Source: Paraphaeosphaeria minitans
Lineage: Eukaryota; Ascomycota; Dothideomycetes; Pleosporales; Didymosphaeriaceae
Assembly (NCBI GenBank): GCA_015832175.1
Contig: WJXW01000016.1
Coordinates: 248,001 to 312,000, forward strand
Reading direction: 5' to 3'
Length of the DNA: 64,000 nucleotides
Below are positions 22,514 through 34,043 of the stretch, piece after piece. The position numbers and the translations under genes were made by a program. The notes beneath the pieces are model-generated. The model saw only the letters and a list, made by a program, of their open reading frames with translations. It did not search any database and was not told the DNA's origin. How positions within the stretch are numbered: position 1 is the stretch's first letter; each line of letters starts with the position of its first letter.

Positions 22514-24399
22514 ATGGCTGAAACCACAGCTGTTCCCGTTCACAGTGCCGATATTGGTCCCACCAAACCTGCGTTCCACCATGGTGACTCGGAACAAGAT
22601 TCAGAGAACAACGTTCCCATGCGAGATGTTTCTGGCGACATTCTTGACGACGGCCTGCGTCGTGGCTTGAAGGGACGGCATTTTGTCATCATCGCTCTTG
22701 GAAGTATCATCGGTCCAGGCACGTACTGGGGAATCGGCTATGCCATTTTCCTCTCAGGTCCTCTCGGTGCACTCCTAGGTTTCCTCATCGTCGGTATTTC
22801 AATGTGGTTTTTGATGCAAAGCGTGGGAGAGATGACGACACTTTTCCCCACCCATGGAGGTTTCGTCGAACATGCAGGGCGCTTCGTGGACCCAGCACTG
22901 AGCTTCTCTATGTCCTGGCTTTACTATCTTATGTGGAGTGTTTTCCTTGCGTCTGGTATGTACGAACTTCGAAGCTCAATGTCTGACCCTAACGCCTTTA
23001 GACTGGAACTCTGCCATTCTGACATTGAGATTCTGGGTTTCCGACGACCAGATGCCATCTTGGGCATGGACGATTATCTTTTTCGTCGTCTTTACGGTAA
23101 TGACCCTGCTTGGCGTTCGCGTGTACGGCGAGATTGAGTATTACTTTGGAATGTTCAAATTCGGATCCCTGATCTTGTTGTTCATCCTCTCCATCGTATC
23201 GAACGCGGGTGGATTCGGTGGCGGCTATACTGGGTTCAAATATTGGAAGAAGCCCACAGGTATGATCACCGAACGTACAATTAGCACCCACTTACCATTT
23301 AAAAGGTCCTATTATAAATGGAATCGATGGCTTTGGTCAGGTTTTCGTCCTGGCTGCAGCATACTACGTTGGAACTGAGATCATATCTATCGCTGGTGGC
23401 GAGTCGAAGAACCCGAAAAGGGATGTGCCAAGGGTATGCTATCCACTCTTATCACCGTTACTGACGGTTATTGACTCGTTCCAAAGGCAATCAACTCAGT
23501 CGTCTATCGTATCCTTGTGGTCTATATTGGAATGCCGTTCTTTCAAGGCTTGATCTGTCCATCTGATTCACCGGACTTACTGAGCGCGAGCTCAAAGACT
23601 GCGTCCAGTCCATTTACGATAGGATTCGTCAGAGACGGCTGGAAGTCCGCAGGACATTTCGTGAATGCGCTCATTCTGGTCGCCTTCGTGTCAGCAGCGA
23701 ACGGAGTGGTGTACGTGCAGTCACGCACCATTTACTCTTTAGCACTTACAAATAGAGCTCCAAAGATCTTTGCAAAGACCACTTCTAGAGGAGGTTTGTT
23801 GTTCCCACGTCTTTGTGTAGCTGAATATCCACTGACCAACTAGTGCCATGGGTCGCCATCGTCACTTCCAATTTCTGGGGCTTCCTATGCCTCATGAATC
23901 GAACACTGACAGCCGGCCAAGTTTTCAGCTACATGACAAGCGTCGGTGGCACTTCTGCTTACATTGCCTGGGCTAGCATCATCTTCACACACTTGCGGAT
24001 CCGAGCGGCTGCAAAAAAGCAAGGTGTTGACATCAAGACGTTTCCATATCGAGCGTGGGGTAGTATCTGGATTTATCGAGCTAACTTTATCTTTAACATC
24101 TTCATCCTGTTTATCCAAGGGTACACTGTATTCAAGTACCCCTTCGATTGGCGCAACTTTATCGCCTGTTATATCACGATACCGACGTTTCTGTTGATGT
24201 TCGTTGGGTACAAGCTGTGGTTCAAGACAGCATGGTGCGTAAAGCGATATTGACTTTTGAGACTGAGTTGACATGGCTTGACAGGGTTACACTCGATAAA
24301 GTAGATTTCTCGGATCGGAGAGAGTGGGTCGGCCAAGCATCCGATGCAAATGTTCAACGGTCACTCAAGAGAAGGGCATTCGATCTTGTCAAAGATTAG
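22514..24399 (+). CDS. amino-acid permease (AAT/APC family)
   Basis: Plasma-membrane H+/amino-acid symporter type. Six exons (introns 22956-23001, 23260-23305, 23434-23486, 23794-23843, 24235-24284) give 546 aa, all phases compatible. The N-terminal tail ends in LRRGLKGRHFVIIALGSIIGPGTYWG, the first membrane helix with the family GxxxGxG-like unwinding region. Further landmarks are VGEMTTLFPTHGGFVEHAGRF in TM3, YYVGTEIISIAGGESKNPKRDVPRAIN (the signature loop), ANGVVYVQSRTIYSLA, and VPWVAIVTSNFWGFL. The C-terminal tail DKVDFSDRREW is typical. Substrate range cannot be told from sequence. The ATG at 22400 is an alternative start. Confidence 0.92.
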
Positions 24400-24689
24400 G
24401 AAGCAATGTGGAAAAGCCGCACTATACCTAGTACAGTGCTGATCCTACTTCTCATGGTTTTACCCATTTGGAGCGTTTTTCCGCCACCGCATCAGTGGAC
24501 ATCCCACCCCAAATGAATACCATAGACCATAGAAAATATTCAAGCCCATGATATGTGCAATCGTTCGTGCACAGTAATCAAGAAACCCAAGCCTCGGTGT
24601 CCCGCATGTCCCTCAACCTGCGCCATTCTCGAGCACGCTCATGCACTCGTATTTCTAGTTAAGCCTCTAAAGCCCCACGTTGTGTTCAT

Positions 24690-25845
24690 CCATTAGCTAT
24701 TGCTCATACCCGTCTCGTCCACACCAGCTAATATACTATGTCTTACTACCATGACCAGCCCTGCATTGGCGGCCGAACCTTCCATTTGCATCGCTACCGA
24801 GTTACTTCCCATAGTCTGCATCTCCGTAACCCTTCGGTCGGCTAATTTCCATGCAATCGATGCACAATCCATCGAAGCTGTTTGACGTGCTATGAATCGG
24901 CTGCTCAATGCAAGTGTCCCAGTTGAACGAGCAGAGAAGCAAACTGCCTACGCTTCCAAGCTCGAAGCCTTCAAGACGAGAGAATACAGTGTTAATGCTA
25001 CTCTTCAAGGAAATCTTCTCGGGGTGCTATGCATCAACGTTTACCAGCTTCGCGAAGTATCGGCCGCACACAGACGCCCATCTACCGCAGCGACACTCCT
25101 GTTCGCCGTGTTCGAGGACTTTTCCAACTTTGTCCCAGATACCGCGATGAAGGGGTGTTTTAAGGCTTCCGTGAATATGTTTGATCAGGCCTTCAAAAGA
25201 ATTAGATATATTACAAGAAATGGATTCGAGGCCAGTTACTGAAATATTCACCTACAAGCCCAGCGGACAAAGATGCATGTGCTTGTACGATTCCGGATGG
25301 TGTCTTCTCGGTAGTATGGCCAGCGAAGTTGTATGCGAACCACTTTGTGACGCTAGAGAATCCTTCCGCAGGATCAAATATGTAGCAAGAGAACGCTAGT
25401 TGCCGAGCGAAATCTTCGTCCATGCTATCAATCAAGAGGTTGAAATGTGTCACACACCGCTTCTCGAAGAAGCCGCGCAGGAGCAAGACATCGAAGTGAT
25501 ACTTATCAGCGACGTTGATGACATGCCAAATGCGAGTAATTTCGGCGTCCTTCACGCCAAGGTTGTTGGAGAGGCTGCCCTCGTCTTCTTCAGTGACCGG
25601 GCTCGGCTTTACATCACAATTGTTCTCCACCATCTCTCCGTTCATTCGCCCAGTCGCATGCTTTGCCGCAGCATGCATATATACCAACCAAACTCGGATA
25701 GCGCCTGCATTATCGTCTTTCGGAACCACCTTGTGGCCGAAGTTACTGTTGAAGCGGAGGCTGTTTTCAAACTACTAAGAAACAGATGCCACGGCGCTTT
25801 TATCGACTTTAATTGGGTCATATTGCCCTCAACCCCTAAAATGAT
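24690..25845 (-). pseudogene. BTB/POZ-domain protein pseudogene
   Basis: Minus-strand fragments follow the order of a common fungal BTB-domain protein. DPIKVDKSAVASVS is followed by two adjacent TAG stops, FENSLRFNSNF, VVPKDDNAGAIRVWLVYMHA (BTB core), ITRIWHVINVADKYHFDVLLLRGFFEKRCVTHF and DFARQLAFSCYIFDPAEGFSSVTKWFAYN. After a frame change come LKTPLHRGIWDK, SSINTVFSRLEGFEL and NSFDGLCIDCMEIS, the conserved C-terminal DYFDGLCLDCMDIS-like motif. The longest open piece is 25211-25729. The stops in the BTB core and the frame switch near 25.2 kb are not explained by plausible introns. BTB proteins are usually adaptors, often for Cul3; this copy is unlikely to work. Confidence 0.75.
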
Positions 25846-25865
25846 GCATTACTATTCGTTCATAC

Positions 25866-26372
25866 ATGTCTTCAGTCTACGCTCTTCCCATGTTCGAGAC
25901 TCAAATAGTGGCCGTTTCCATTATACAGATACACGTCCGTATCGCAACTGCTTACACGAGCAATGTTGACAAAGATTATAAGACAGGTAAATCGGCGCCT
26001 TGTCCACCGGTTGAAAAGTCGACTGGGGAGCCAGGCATTTTAAAAATGCAATTCATCGAGCCGTTATATAAGAGAATATTGGCTTCACCAAGCGATGCGG
26101 ACGGGAATAGACAGGGTAAGAAGTCTACAAAGAGGACAAGGAAAACCAAAAAGAGGAAGCGCGAACCGAAAGCACAGGAGAGCCACAAGGAGGCTCAGAA
26201 CTCGCCAAACGATTCTGCAAAGAAGCCCACTTTGCTACGGTCTTTCAGTGAATCATCATTCGTGGAGCTACTACAGGGAAAGGCAAAACAACATGTTGTG
26301 TCCGCGATAAAAAGTGAGATTTTGGGATCGTGTTGGGCCCGTGGCGAATCTTACGTGACAGCTGCTATGTAA
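25866..26372 (+). CDS. uncharacterised lysine-rich ORF
   Basis: A 168-codon open frame with ATG. The product has a central strongly basic stretch (KKSTKRTRKTKKRKREPK, nuclear-localisation-like) and a serine-rich segment. I recognise no domain. It starts just beyond the N-terminal edge of the BTB relic, on the opposite strand, and could be chance. Codon use cannot be judged by eye. Kept because its length and the basic block are unusual for the surrounding non-coding sequence. Confidence 0.22.
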   Translation: MSSVYALPMFETQIVAVSIIQIHVRIATAYTSNVDKDYKTGKSAPCPPVEKSTGEPGILKMQFIEPLYKRILASPSDADGNRQGKKSTKRTRKTKKRKREPKAQESHKEAQNSPNDSAKKPTLLRSFSESSFVELLQGKAKQHVVSAIKSEILGSCWARGESYVTAAM

Positions 26373-26559
26373 AAGGTGGTTCTGCGTGGTATCACGAGGA
26401 TGAGGATGTGTGATGGTGCTCACTAATCAAGTATCGTCCGGATGGAAGCGCTGCCGGGACACCGAATGGGGGGTACCGCAAGTACCTACCTAATAAATAA
26501 TTACCTAAGGGTCCTCTTACTTCCTGCCAACTCACTGTCTCAACCCGAGATCGTGCATT

Positions 26560-27813
26560 ATGTCCTCCAGCAATGTAAGTGCATGGTGGATGGGCTTCAG
26601 CCTGTCTCGCCTGTCGTCACTGCGTCAGCCACGCGATCGGCTTCCTCGGCCAATCGCGGCATCAATTCCGCGCCGATCGTGCCGCCTCTTCGCAACAACT
26701 GACAAACTTCAGAACCCCAGCCAAGGATTCGCAGACAAAGACGGGGTTTTCCGGCGCAAGGACTCGGCCTTTCGAAACCAGATCTCGTCAGATCAGGCGT
26801 CCGCTTTCCCTGCCGAGTCGGGTCGCTATGCATTGTATATCCACAAGGGATGCCCTTGGGCGCATCGCACGTACATCACCCGAGCCATGAAAGGTTTGGA
26901 GGATGTAATTCAGCTCATCGTGCTTGACGATGCGGAAAAGAGGGATGGTAAGATGTTATGGTGCTTCGGTGGAGAGAAGAGAGACCCACTTTACGGGTTC
27001 AAGTATCTGAAAGAGCTATATGAAAAGAGTGAGCCAAGGTATGATGGAAGGTACTTGGTGCCGACATTATGGGACAAGAAAACAGGTTCGTGAGCCTTTG
27101 ATTGATTCCATGTATATCCAGGCATCCGGCCTGGTATAACACTATGCGACGTGCTGAACTGCCGTAGAGAAGATCGTCAATAACGAGTCGAGCGAGATCA
27201 TTCGTATGATGTACACCGAGTTTGACGCGCTCCTTCCCGAAGATTTGCGCGAGTCCACAAAAGGCCCAAAGGGGCTTTACCCACCTCAGCTGCGTTCCGA
27301 GATTGATACAATGAACCAGTGGGTCTATGACACGATCAACAACGGTGTCTACAAAACGGGTTTCGCGACCACTCAAGACGCCTATGAAGCCAATCTGTAT
27401 CCATTGTTCAAATCTCTCGATCGCGTTGAGGAGCATCTCTCCCAGCCTGGCCACCAGCCCTATCTCTTCGGTGAGAATATCACGGAGGCTGATATTCGCC
27501 TGTATACGACGATGATACGATTTGATGTCGCGTACTATCCAGTTATGGGCTGTAATTTGAAGATGATCAGATATGAATACCCGCTCATACATGACTGGCT
27601 AAGGAATCTCTATTGGGACGAGGGAGAGAAGACCAACGGTGGCGCGTTCAAGAAGACCACGTCTTTTGAGTTCGTGAGTCATGCCGCGTCTAATTATAGT
27701 ATTGATTGCGTACACTAATCTTTGTACAGTACAAGGGAGGCTATGCTGCAGCGAAGGGCTTAACCATCATTCCGGTTGGGCCGATCCCAGATATCTTCCC
27801 TCTGTCAGCCTAG
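26560..27813 (+). CDS. glutathionyl-hydroquinone reductase (omega-like GST, Ecm4/Gto type)
   Basis: Reduces glutathionyl-hydroquinones or acts as a Cys-type glutathione transferase. Three exons (introns 27086-27167 and 27674-27729) give 371 aa. The catalytic motif KGCPWAHRTYI has its cysteine at about residue 98, followed by DPLYGFKYLKELYEKSEPRYDGRYLVPTLWDKKT, EKIVNNESSEIIRM (the cis-Pro/Glu-Ser glutathione region), and the C-terminal helical domain with YLFGENITEADIRLYTTMIRFD. It ends YKGGYAAAKGLTIIPVGPIPDI, as relatives do. The first about 45 residues are rich in Arg and Ser and lack acids, so mitochondrial targeting is likely. Splicing is well supported by phase and motif continuity. Confidence 0.93.
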
Positions 27814-29925
27814 GGCAAGAAATCGTCTCCGGTGCTGCTATGGTTATTCTTCAAATGTACTCTGCGAAAAGTCAGTTTCTTAGATGAAGGGTTGCTTAGG
27901 CGGGTGCTACACTACACAGCGGACAAAGGTATGAGTACATGAATCAGTCAATGAAGCAATACGTCGGCCGATAGTGCTATTGAACATCCGATATCCGGAG
28001 CAGTTCACATGCAAAGTCATGCCCAATGGCAAACCACACGTGATCAAACCATCTTCCACACCGAATTGACCAATGAACAGTTGAGCGACAGCCTCGGCTG
28101 CATGCTGTTTCATAATAGCAAAGCATGGAAGGAACGACTCTTTCATTGCAGTTCCACCCTGTTTGACTTGTGCTACGCGAGATATTTAGTAATGGATTTG
28201 AAGACCAGCCGTTTCCCCGAGAGTGTGTCTGCTAAACATACTGCACAGGCCGAAATAGTATTCAAGGAATTCACCAGAGTCTGCGGTCTTTTGGCAATCG
28301 ACCTGCACCGCACTGATGATGTTACTGGTTTGACTCAAAGTGCAATACCAGAGCACAAAAACTTGCAAGAGGAGAAAGGATCACATGAATGGGCCATAGC
28401 AGACTCAAAAGTGGGGTTTTTTTGGACGCTCCTACACGGTCGATGGTTGAGAGTTTCCCAGGGCGCCACTATCAGACCACATCAGGTTCGCGATGAAGAA
28501 ATGTCTTCACACTTGACGTGTTAAAGATCAAACGGATTAAATAGTTTATCAATGGTTTGTTCTAATTGATCAACAAAGCTTGCAGTAGATCAGGTGGATG
28601 TGCAATCGTAAATTCCCACGAGTGACTGTCAAGGGCATGACTAATATATTTCCGTATGACATCCTCCGTCAGTTCAGGTAGGTAAGATATCAACGCTAGG
28701 TGCACGTTATACCCTGCCATCCTAGTCTTCTATCCGCTTCATGTCCATAACAAATTTTTCTACAATCACGACAAAGTCAGACGTTTGTGACTGTAGCAAG
28801 GATCCTCCAGTGATGAAGAAAACTGTAGTTTCGTTAGATCAAACCCCTCCAAGAAATTGCGGTTTATTTGGATACCCAACCAGGCTTTTTTCACACAGGC
28901 TCAGAACTGGCCATGTCACCGGCACGCCGCTGCACATGCTGTGCGGGACGCCGCTGCTCGTGTGTCTGGTTGTGAGTTGGGTAAGCATATGCGGGTGGAA
29001 CCACGAAGCTGCGGCGATTATCCTAGGGAACGTACGGGACAGTTTTCGTGCTGTTTAATCTGTGCGTGTGAGGTTTGCTATTTGGGGGGAGGGGTTAGGT
29101 ACTTTCCTGCTGACGCGTGCGCAGTGGCGTGCATGCATATTTCGTTGTGAAGCAGGTGCTGAATGCTTTCGCGTCCGGTGCACGGTACCCCGGTTCTTGT
29201 CCGCAGTGCCAGCACATGGTGTTCCCGCAGATCAGTGGCAGGTTTCGGTGCGGAAGGCATGACGGGTACGACCAGTTGTTGGATGGGGAAGAAGGACGCC
29301 CGATGGCGGCGGCGGTGGCGGTGGATGCGGATAATGTAGTCTAAGCACGGGATACACAGGAAGTAGACACAGAGCATCGCTTGGGGGCCGAGTTCGGGGC
29401 TCACATGCGATTGGCGTTCTGGCTTTGGGTTTAGTGAACGCGGTGTACACCGCTCGTAGAACGTGGCTTCCCTGGGAAGAGTTTAGCATGAGGGAAGCAC
29501 GTTTATACAGCCATACGTAAGTTGATCGTGTCATTATACAATGGTATAAAGTCGAATAATGAAATCGTAAACATGATTCATGGACTCCGAAACCCTGTGT
29601 CGCACACTGAATGGTTCCTAGCCTAGGATGTGCAAAACGCCCCCAGCACCGTGCAAATGCCCAATCGCAAATAGATAGATCGATCCGTGATTCCTCCGTA
29701 GTTCGCCATCTTGCGCTCTCGCGCGTTGGGTATTCACATGCTAATGTTCGCTTGTATTTCCGTGCGAACATGAGAGTTGTTTCTTTTGAGCGCAAGAACG
29801 CGCCCTGCCCTGTACAATCGAAGCAGCCTTGGCGGTCGCGACGTGTCCGCGCAATGTGTTGAACGCCCACCCTCGGTGAGTGACAAGAATTGTATTCGGA
29901 CAGCGACAAGTCCGCAAAGAGTGAT
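27814..29925. other. intergenic, one unrecognised ORF
   Basis: About 2.1 kb. A plus-strand ORF at 28009-28524 (171 codons) has no recognisable domain and no clear splice partners. The minus-strand ORF at 29232-29999 overlaps the end of the MYND gene in another frame and contains Pro/His runs typical of spurious frames. I see no supported gene here. Confidence 0.4.
28009..28524 (+). CDS. uncharacterised ORF, 171 codons
   Basis: An ATG-initiated open frame between the hydroquinone reductase and the MYND gene. The product is mixed-composition and soluble, with cysteines scattered and no signal peptide or membrane helix. No family is recognised. It may be a lineage-specific gene, a relic exon or chance; transcript evidence would decide. 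Confidence 0.18.
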   Translation: MQSHAQWQTTRDQTIFHTELTNEQLSDSLGCMLFHNSKAWKERLFHCSSTLFDLCYARYLVMDLKTSRFPESVSAKHTAQAEIVFKEFTRVCGLLAIDLHRTDDVTGLTQSAIPEHKNLQEEKGSHEWAIADSKVGFFWTLLHGRWLRVSQGATIRPHQVRDEEMSSHLTC

Positions 29926-30872
29926 TTAGTGTGCGGTGGTGGCAGCACCGTACATCGCGTCTTGGATAGCACCGCACTGGCTGGCCACATCGCGCGCAAC
30001 TAGAGGGGCCATGTTGAATTGATGCTCATCAGCAGCCGTCGCAGGCGAGCCCGGCATGGAAACGTCGGGCGTGTCCAGGACGGAGTAAGGGCTCGGGGTA
30101 GAAGCAGGGTCGCAGTCGGCTTTGTGGGTCTTCCAGGCTTGCTTCTGGCAAGTTCTGGAGCAATAGTAGGTGCGTTTACAGCGCGAGCAACGGAGAAGAG
30201 AGTGACCCGAAGGAGGCGGTCTGGTGCAGGTGGAACAAGTCGTCGGGAGGACAGTAGAAAAGAACGGATGCACTGTTCATTGGTCAGTAATTGTTTTTGA
30301 AAACGTGTCTAGCGGATAGGGAACGAAAATGTGCAGAGTTGTGGTTCGTTGGACCCCTGTCGGAGCGAATGGAGGCGTTGCTTAGCGCTGGAATCGCACA
30401 CCGCTGGTCCAGGACAACGGTAGACTAATGAAGGATCCACACCCCGATTCTGGGTAAATGGCAAGACCACATGGTGAAACGGAGAATTTCGACGTCGCCA
30501 AAAGACATGCGCAAACATACCTATGCCTCTGATATCGGCTGGGAGGGTGGTGACATCGATGGTAGTGGAAGCAATCGGAGACGTGTTCGCAGCGGCGAAA
30601 GCCTGCCCGAATGGCTTGCTTGTGGCGATAGAATCTGACCAAAGATGTTAGACATGCCTCGATACTGTCCCGCCCAGCTTCGACGGGGTGGCTAAGATAC
30701 CGAGGGTGAAGCAGTACGTACCTTCCTGAACGCTGTCATGCCTTGCCCTCTCCTCGGCAGCACCAACTCTATCTCCTGTCTTCGTCTCCCGAACGACTTC
30801 CGGCTCCCTTTTCACTGAGCCACTGCCCAGGCTAGTTGTGAACACATTCAAGCACACGCTTCGGGGGGGCAT
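29926..30872 (-). CDS. MYND-type zinc-finger protein
   Basis: The MYND finger reads CSTC...LLRCSRCKRTYYCSRTCQKQAWKTHKADC, with all eight zinc ligands. Its open frame begins with a GTG at 30273, not an ATG, so upstream coding exons are needed. A consistent model is exon 1 30722-30872 (MPPRSVCLNVFTTSLG...), intron 30635-30721 with branch CTAAC, exon 2 30521-30634 (SIATSKPFGQAFAAANTS...), intron 30273-30520 (248 nt), and exon 3 29926-30272. All phases agree and the join reads IVHPFFSTVLPTTCSTC. The spliced length is 203 aa. MYND fingers bind proline-rich partners. No SET domain follows, and the tail is Ser/Pro/Ala-rich. The long second intron may hide another small exon. Confidence 0.72.
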
Positions 30873-33545
30873 ATTCTAATCTTATACGCGTGTTTGGATG
30901 TGAGGATATCGAAAGTGAGAACAAGAAAACCGAGAGGGTGGAAATGCGAATGCAGGAACGAAGGGAGTTATTGTAGAGAAAAAAAAAGAAGGGAACGGCA
31001 GCTGGGGTTCGCAGAAATAGTTGCGGCTCCCAACCGCTGGCAAGACGGGACGCGTGAAAAGCGGTGTGAGGTTTGACAGCTTTGGTGAGCCCAGATCCGA
31101 CTATGCTGAATTCGGAACTGGGCTGAGATCTGTGCACGCGCGGCAACGTTGTCAGGAGTAAGCGCTGCCTGATCTCGACAGGTACTGCAATTGCGGTGCG
31201 CATCAAGAAGGGGCTGCGGGGAAGCCATAAGTGCTGGTCGGCATGTTGTGCTGGGGTCGTGGGAGCTCATCGCGATGTTTCAGACCCGCATCGCGGAGTT
31301 TGTCCCACGACGCAAGCTCAACGGTGCATGGGAGCAATCAAGCCTGGTGGCACTGCGTGCACAGCAGCGATATTGGTGCAGACGCAGCTGCAATCTCACC
31401 TGACCACGTGAGAATAATCGCATGTAAGCGTGGCCCCGTTGTGTGCTATCTGCAGAACGGTACCTACGAAAGCGTCTCAGTGGACGAAAGCAAACATGCC
31501 ATCTTGGATCATACAGCTACGGCGGTACTTGAGCTCATTCAATCGTATTGGCCATATGCACGATATTCGCGTATCGGTCCAGGATGAAATTGCAGAGAAA
31601 CCAAGTATAGCGTTGCTTTGCGCGCGAACCTTGGTCGTAAGGCGACAAGGTGATTTAATGTCCTGCTGGCAAAGGGTGCGTGCCCTGGCACCAGCAAGGT
31701 GAGCTGCCGACGGTGGACAACAAAGAGACGACAAGCTGATCCATACGGTCCACGTCTTCACCGTATAGGCGGCATGCTCACCGCCGATGGACACGCGACG
31801 CCGACACTTTTAGATACATCGCCACGCAACCCGGAGTGCTCTCACTACCATCTGACTTTGTGGGTAATTCCTGATAGGATGAATGACGGCGCTGCACCAC
31901 CATCTTCGTACTGCCTGAGGAACCGTCCAGGTACAGCGACAAGCTCATAAGCTCGGCCTAGGATACGCTCATGGTCGTTGTCTTCTGTGAGACCACGGAA
32001 CAAGAAACCCTGGCATCGAGGGCCGATTATTCATCTCAGCCGAATCTCTACTGACACTCGGAGATAGGAGGAGGCCCTTCTGGTAGCGCTGATGTTGTGG
32101 GTGAGAGGCAGCTGTCCACGCTTAGTCACTTGTTACCCAGATCTCACCTCCGAATGTATCGACGGTACGAAGGGCCAAAACGCAGCCAAAGTCCATGACA
32201 AGATCCTTGCAACATCCAAATGCCGAGGCTAGCACTGAGTGGCGCTTGAACTCATGCAGAGTAGACCACATGGAGTCTTTGCCGCTGACACAGTCGTAAC
32301 TTGAGCGTAAGTTGAGGACAAGGCAACTGGAACATTGCCGATCGTGTATGTGGTCCAAGGTTTTGGGACGTGCGGTGCCCTACCGTACCTACGCGGCTCA
32401 TCGGCAGCTTGGTCAGATGCTCCGCCACAGTCTGGAGTGCAAGAGGAGGGAAGAAAACATGCCAAGTGTGTGGCTCTGGCACAAGTCGTGCGTGTGACAA
32501 GAGCGACAAGACGGTGAAGCTTGAGTTGGTTCGTGCGGAGAGCATTAGCGCGAACCATGCACCCGTTGATCCGGGCCATCAGGAGAGGTGACGTGCGCAG
32601 AGCCTCACCGGGGAATCGCTAGGGGAGTAGGTAGGGGAGTAGCTGGGGGAGTCACTAAGCAAGACGAATTGGCCAAGAGTGTGGAGGTCCGAGGCATCCG
32701 TCACCTGCGAGAGTCGGCATCGGCGGACGCGGCTTCTCGGAAAATCCTAGGTAATCATGGTGTAGACTAGGTACGGTAGGTACCTAGGTAACATTGCGGG
32801 GCGGGCCGATGTGTTGGGTAGGAGTCATCAATCTCGTGTGCACACGTCGCCTCGCGAAATGGCGGCTGTCTGCTCAGCGGGAGGGCGCGCGAACTGCTGT
32901 ACGATACCTACAGTAGGTACGGCAGACTAGGTACGGTACGGGTGGCGGCCGCAGACGTGGGCTTCGGCCAGGGTGTTGGCCATTTTCCGGTCAACCAAGA
33001 GGAGCAAGGCCTTGCCTGACAAGCGACGATACCTAGACTACCTACTGCAGGCTCAAGGGCGACGTCGTCTCGGCGGGAGCTGGTTGCATGCAGCACGTCG
33101 GCGACTGAAGGGCGCAGCGAGAGGGCATGTTTTGCGTTGGGGCTGGCGCCGTAGGTAGGTACCGTACGAAGGTACATGTGGTCGAGGAGCGCGCGCGAGC
33201 TCGAACGCATCGTGTCTGGAAATTGCACAAGAGCGCTGAAGTGCACCGGACATGGTGGGCGGTGAATGGCCGTATCCTGCGCAGAACGGTGGAGTAAGTA
33301 TCTATGTCTAACCGCATCCAGCGTGGCTGGTGCCTTTGATTGTAGGCAGCAAAGGCGCCAACTCACTCTCCGCTTTGCGCCTTTGCGCCATCCTAAGGCG
33401 CAGCCCCCTCTCTTTCCCTCTCTTTCCGGGCACCCTGATCATCCTGATGCAACTTGCGGCGTGATGCGCGTCCCCGAGGGCCACATGCGAACAGGTCCGC
33501 CGCACGACATGTTGCCAGACGGCCAGTACCTACTGCGAGGCGTCG
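30873..33545. other. intergenic, TAGGTACC-type motif cluster, no gene recognised
   Basis: About 2.7 kb of GC-moderate sequence with overlapping short ORFs on all frames, none with a domain. From about 32740 to 33180 the motif TAGGTAC/GTACCTA recurs many times, partly as inverted repeats. It may contain long promoters or undetected RNA; nothing can be asserted. Confidence 0.4.
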
Positions 33546-33604
33546 GCGACGAAGACGACAAAGATGATGATGACGAAGACGAAGACGACGACGACGACGA
33601 CGAC
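33546..33604 (+). repeat. (GAY)n trinucleotide microsatellite
   Basis: Runs of GAC/GAT/GAA triplets (GACGAAGACGACAAAGATG... then GACGACGACGACGAC). In one plus frame it reads as an Asp/Glu run inside an otherwise unrecognised ORF (33266-33715). I treat it as a simple repeat. Confidence 0.8.
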
Positions 33605-34043
33605 CATATGGCAGCTGTGATGCGGTGCGGCGGCCTTCAGACAGCTTCGCGTGCCAACCAAAGACATTCACCAGCACGCACGGCTTGTCGTCATCTAGTC
33701 TACTTAGCCTGCTAGTCTACCTACCTAGTCTAGTGTTGACCGCCCTCGCTAGTCCGAGCCCTTTCGATTCGCGCCGGCGATATGCACATGCCAGGCCCCC
33801 CTGCCCTTTCCGAAGGCTGCAACCCATGCCCTGCCTCAAAGTGCAGAAACATATATCCCCCCAATTCCGCATCCGCCATGACTCCTTCTCCCCAGACCAA
33901 CGCACCCATAGCAACTTCAACATCCATCCAAACACACATCCGACTCTGGTTTTCGCATCCAGAGTCCACACCAGGACCACACCATTCCAGCCACCTCCGG
34001 CAACAACAGCATCGTCACTCTCACTCCCCGACTGCGGCCCATA

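Noticed and set aside
29232..29999. 255-codon minus ORF with Pro/His runs
   Set aside because: It overlaps the MYND gene end in another frame and has a composition typical of non-coding GC-rich sequence.
33266..33715. ORF with a long Asp/Glu run
   Set aside because: The acidic run is a trinucleotide microsatellite and the rest shows no protein-like pattern.
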